Shown piece after piece: positions 6,175-7,669 of a stretch of 7,669 nucleotides of DNA; within the stretch, counting starts at the first letter, position 1, and each line of letters starts with the position of its first letter. The notes beneath the pieces were generated by a model, which saw nothing but the letters and a program-made list of their open reading frames with translations, was not told the origin of the DNA and made no database searches. This DNA comes from an uncultured Oscillospiraceae bacterium (GTDB lineage: Bacteria > Bacillota > Clostridia > Oscillospirales > Oscillospiraceae). Made by a program: the position numbers and the translations under genes. The DNA is taken from assembly GCA_904398675.1 (NCBI GenBank), contig CAJFPI010000183.1, positions 1-7,669 on the forward strand. Direction: 5' to 3'.

Positions 6175-7059
6175 ATGAAGAAATATTTTTCTGTGGGAGA
6201 GGCGGCAAAGGCTGTCCATACAACAAGCGAGACGCTGCGCCATTATGACCGCATTGGGCTAGTGAAACCGAGCAAAAAAGACGAGTGGACCAACTACCGC
6301 TATTATACTGAGCAGGACATTGTTCGGCTGAACACGGTGCGGGCCCTGCAGATGATGGATCTGCCGCTGCAGGAGATCAAGCGAGTTTTGGAATATGACG
6401 ATCTCGAGAAGATTATTGCCTTCCTGGGGCAGGCAGAGAAAAAGGCCGATGAAAAAATGGCGGCGCTGCAGTACAGCAAATCAAAAATTGGGCTGGCAAA
6501 GGCGGACTATGAAAGAAAGCTGCAGGCGCAGAAAAAAATCAAGGGAACGGTCCTCAAAGACCTCCCGGAGCGTGTGATCCTGCTGTCGGACACGTTGGAG
6601 ACGCCGACGCTGGACAATCTCTGGAACTATCTCAGCCATTTCTACGAAAAGGTTACGCCGGCCTTAAAGGAGCAGTTCTATTTTGAGGATTTGGCAGGCA
6701 TCTACACGGAAGAGGGATTATCCAGGCTTTTTGCCGTCTGTATCCGCTATGCGGAGATCGACGGCTTGAGAGTGCTGCCAGGGGGGAATTACCTGTGCGC
6801 CGGCTGCACGGAGGAAAACCGAGCGCAGACGCTGCAGGGGCTGCTCCGCCTCGCCAAGGACCAATACGGCGCAGAGCCGGCGTTTACGGTGCAGCTCGTT
6901 GTTCTATCCGGTATTTTACAGTGGAATTACGAAATACAAGTTTATGTCGGCGGGTCATTCCTGCAAAAGCCGGCAGCGCCAAGAGACACGCCGGCCGGCG
7001 GGACTGTGAAACGGCAAATGGGAAAGCGCGCATGTCATCCATCCGAAAAAACGTCCTGA
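6175..7059 (+). CDS. MerR-family transcriptional regulator with C-terminal sensor domain, 3' end possibly altered
   Basis: This encodes 294 residues. The ATG at 6175 follows AGGGA (6161-6165) by 9 bases. Residues 1-70 are a MerR winged helix-turn-helix (FSVGEAAKAVHTTSETLRHY, then DRIGLVKPS and NYRYYTEQDI). Residues 75-120 are a charged coiled coil used for dimerisation. Residues 125-258 form an effector-binding domain. The family logic, as in BmrR and BltR, is to bind small, often cationic, molecules and activate a long-spacer promoter. The target here is almost certainly the divergent ABC operon. The sensor domain seems to end at WNYEIQVYVG (residues 250-259). The remaining 35 residues are low-complexity and basic, and the stop codon falls inside the left arm of a terminator hairpin. 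This suggests a frameshift or recombination changed the natural end. Confidence 0.9.
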   Translation: MKKYFSVGEAAKAVHTTSETLRHYDRIGLVKPSKKDEWTNYRYYTEQDIVRLNTVRALQMMDLPLQEIKRVLEYDDLEKIIAFLGQAEKKADEKMAALQYSKSKIGLAKADYERKLQAQKKIKGTVLKDLPERVILLSDTLETPTLDNLWNYLSHFYEKVTPALKEQFYFEDLAGIYTEEGLSRLFAVCIRYAEIDGLRVLPGGNYLCAGCTEENRAQTLQGLLRLAKDQYGAEPAFTVQLVVLSGILQWNYEIQVYVGGSFLQKPAAPRDTPAGGTVKRQMGKRACHPSEKTS

Positions 7060-7083
7060 AATCTCACGATTTCAGGACGTTTT
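7048..7083. terminator. Strong bidirectional terminator between convergent genes
   Basis: A perfect 16-bp stem (7048-7063 with 7068-7083) encloses the 4-base loop TCAC. The arms begin with AAAA and end with TTTT, so a T-run follows the GC-containing core in both directions. It can end both the MerR transcript and the convergent acetyltransferase transcript. The stop codon of the MerR frame (7057-7059) lies within the left arm. Confidence 0.9.
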
Positions 7084-7115
7084 CGTTTGATTCAGCTGTA
7101 TCCTTGGCGGCATAT

Positions 7116-7142
7116 GGGGGGGACCCCGGCCCTCCCGTTTTT
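7116..7142 (+). terminator. Second plus-strand terminator-like hairpin
   Basis: Seven G residues (7116-7122) can pair with CCCTCCC (7130-7136), with one G-T wobble, around a 7-base loop. Five T residues follow (7138-7142). It could back up the strong hairpin upstream for plus-strand transcription. Its T-run overlaps the stop codon of the minus-strand acetyltransferase. Confidence 0.4.
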
Positions 7143-7668
7143 ACAGATGTACGCCGCGTATGCCTGTTTCTTTCTGCTTCCGCGGCAGGTGCCTTCCGTA
7201 ATACAAATGGTCCAGATGCCGCCCGCCAAGGGAGACGATTCCGGGCAGACGGCCCCACTCCGCAAACCCAAACTTCCGCAGCAGGGCAATGCTTTTCTCA
7301 TTGCTCTCCACCAAAATCGCGATCAGAGTCGTAAAGCCGAGCTCCTCCGCCTTCCGGATCGTCCTCTGCAGCATCCAGCTGCCAATCCCCTGTCCGTGGG
7401 CGGAAAAATCCAGATAGTAGCTGACCTCCGCCACATTCTCCACGGCTCTCCGCCCCGGCCGGTATGCCGTCAGGTAGGAATAGCCGATGACCTGCCCCCC
7501 TTGCAGGCAGGCGAAGATGGGGCAGCGGGAACCTTGATGCTCCCGGATCCAGTCCAGCCGGTTCTGCAGGGAGACCGGCTCCGTATCGCAGGTGCAGCTG
7601 CCCTGGGCGATGGCCTGGTTATAGATCTCCATAAAACGCAGCGCATCCTCCGGCGTTGCAGCTCTCAT
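7141..7668 (-). CDS. GNAT N-acetyltransferase, phosphinothricin acetyltransferase (PAT)-like
   Basis: This encodes 175 residues if the ATG at 7668, one base from the window edge, is the true start; the ribosome binding site and any upstream codons are not visible. The sequence follows the PAT/MddA-like GNAT pattern. MRAATPEDALRFMEIYNQAI is the first helix region, ENVAEVSYYLD the central strands, HGQGIG (91-96) the acetyl-CoA loop (usual R/Q replaced by His), and ESNEKSIALLRKFGF (121-135) the final motif, followed by a strand with LDHLYYGR. Relatives acetylate phosphinothricin, methionine sulfoximine or other amino-acid analogues; the true substrate is unknown. It converges on the MerR gene and shares the terminator at 7048-7083. 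It is separate from the ABC operon. Confidence 0.85.
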   Translation of the reverse strand: MRAATPEDALRFMEIYNQAIAQGSCTCDTEPVSLQNRLDWIREHQGSRCPIFACLQGGQVIGYSYLTAYRPGRRAVENVAEVSYYLDFSAHGQGIGSWMLQRTIRKAEELGFTTLIAILVESNEKSIALLRKFGFAEWGRLPGIVSLGGRHLDHLYYGRHLPRKQKETGIRGVHL

Positions 7669-7669
7669 C

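Noticed and set aside
6960..7060. Remainder of PAP2 on the far side of the module, as expected for a simple insertion
   Set aside because: No PSGH or H-x3-D motif appears in any frame there, so a clean insertion into PAP2 is not supported.
1..7669. tRNA, rRNA, CRISPR, insertion sequence
   Set aside because: No cloverleaf, rRNA-like stretch, regularly spaced repeats or transposase motifs were seen on either strand.

Overview
The window looks like a chromosomal segment of a GC-rich gut-type Firmicute, probably a clostridium of the Oscillospiraceae/Lachnospiraceae kind. That rests on strong AGGAGG-type ribosome binding sites, sigma-A-like promoters, a lipoprotein with a lipobox, and protein families common in Clostridia. 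The genus assignment is inference. No rRNA, tRNA, CRISPR array, transposase or integrase was seen.

Layout. (1) Positions 1-1918, minus strand: most of a cation-transporting P-type ATPase whose 3' end lies beyond the window. A short open frame lies just upstream and overlaps its start by ATGA. (2) About 1919-2438: a 500-base stretch with no certain gene. It holds a plus-strand hairpin-plus-T-run terminator and several GC-rich hairpins. (3) 2439-3323, plus strand: a membrane-anchored double zinc-ribbon protein, followed with close spacing by a PAP2-family lipid phosphatase gene cut off after its first catalytic motif. (4) 3403-6062, minus strand: a compact four-gene operon of ABC ATPase, ABC permease, GNAT acetyltransferase and DUF4097-like lipoprotein. 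(5) 6175-7059, plus strand: a divergent MerR-family regulator. (6) 7048-7142: two terminator-like hairpins. (7) 7141-7668, minus strand: a PAT-type GNAT acetyltransferase at the window edge.

The most coherent system is regions 4 and 5. The promoter of the ABC operon is a textbook MerR-type promoter: TTGACA, a 19-base spacer and TACAAT, with a perfect 15-base dyad inside the spacer. The MerR gene has its own divergent promoter (TTGCTT, 17 bases, extended -10 TAAAAT), whose start point lies next to that dyad. The simplest reading is an inducible resistance or export module. A ligand-sensing MerR protein would twist the long-spacer promoter and turn on an exporter, an acetyltransferase and a surface lipoprotein. 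In logic it resembles the Bacillus Blt locus (MerR regulator, efflux pump, polyamine acetyltransferase), but with an ABC-2-type pump. The ligand and substrate cannot be read from the sequence.

The edges of this module look rearranged. The PAP2 gene loses its sequence about 80 bases from the lipoprotein stop, next to a perfect hairpin. The MerR frame runs about 35 codons past the expected family end and stops inside a terminator stem. This suggests the module arrived by, or was later trimmed by, recombination.
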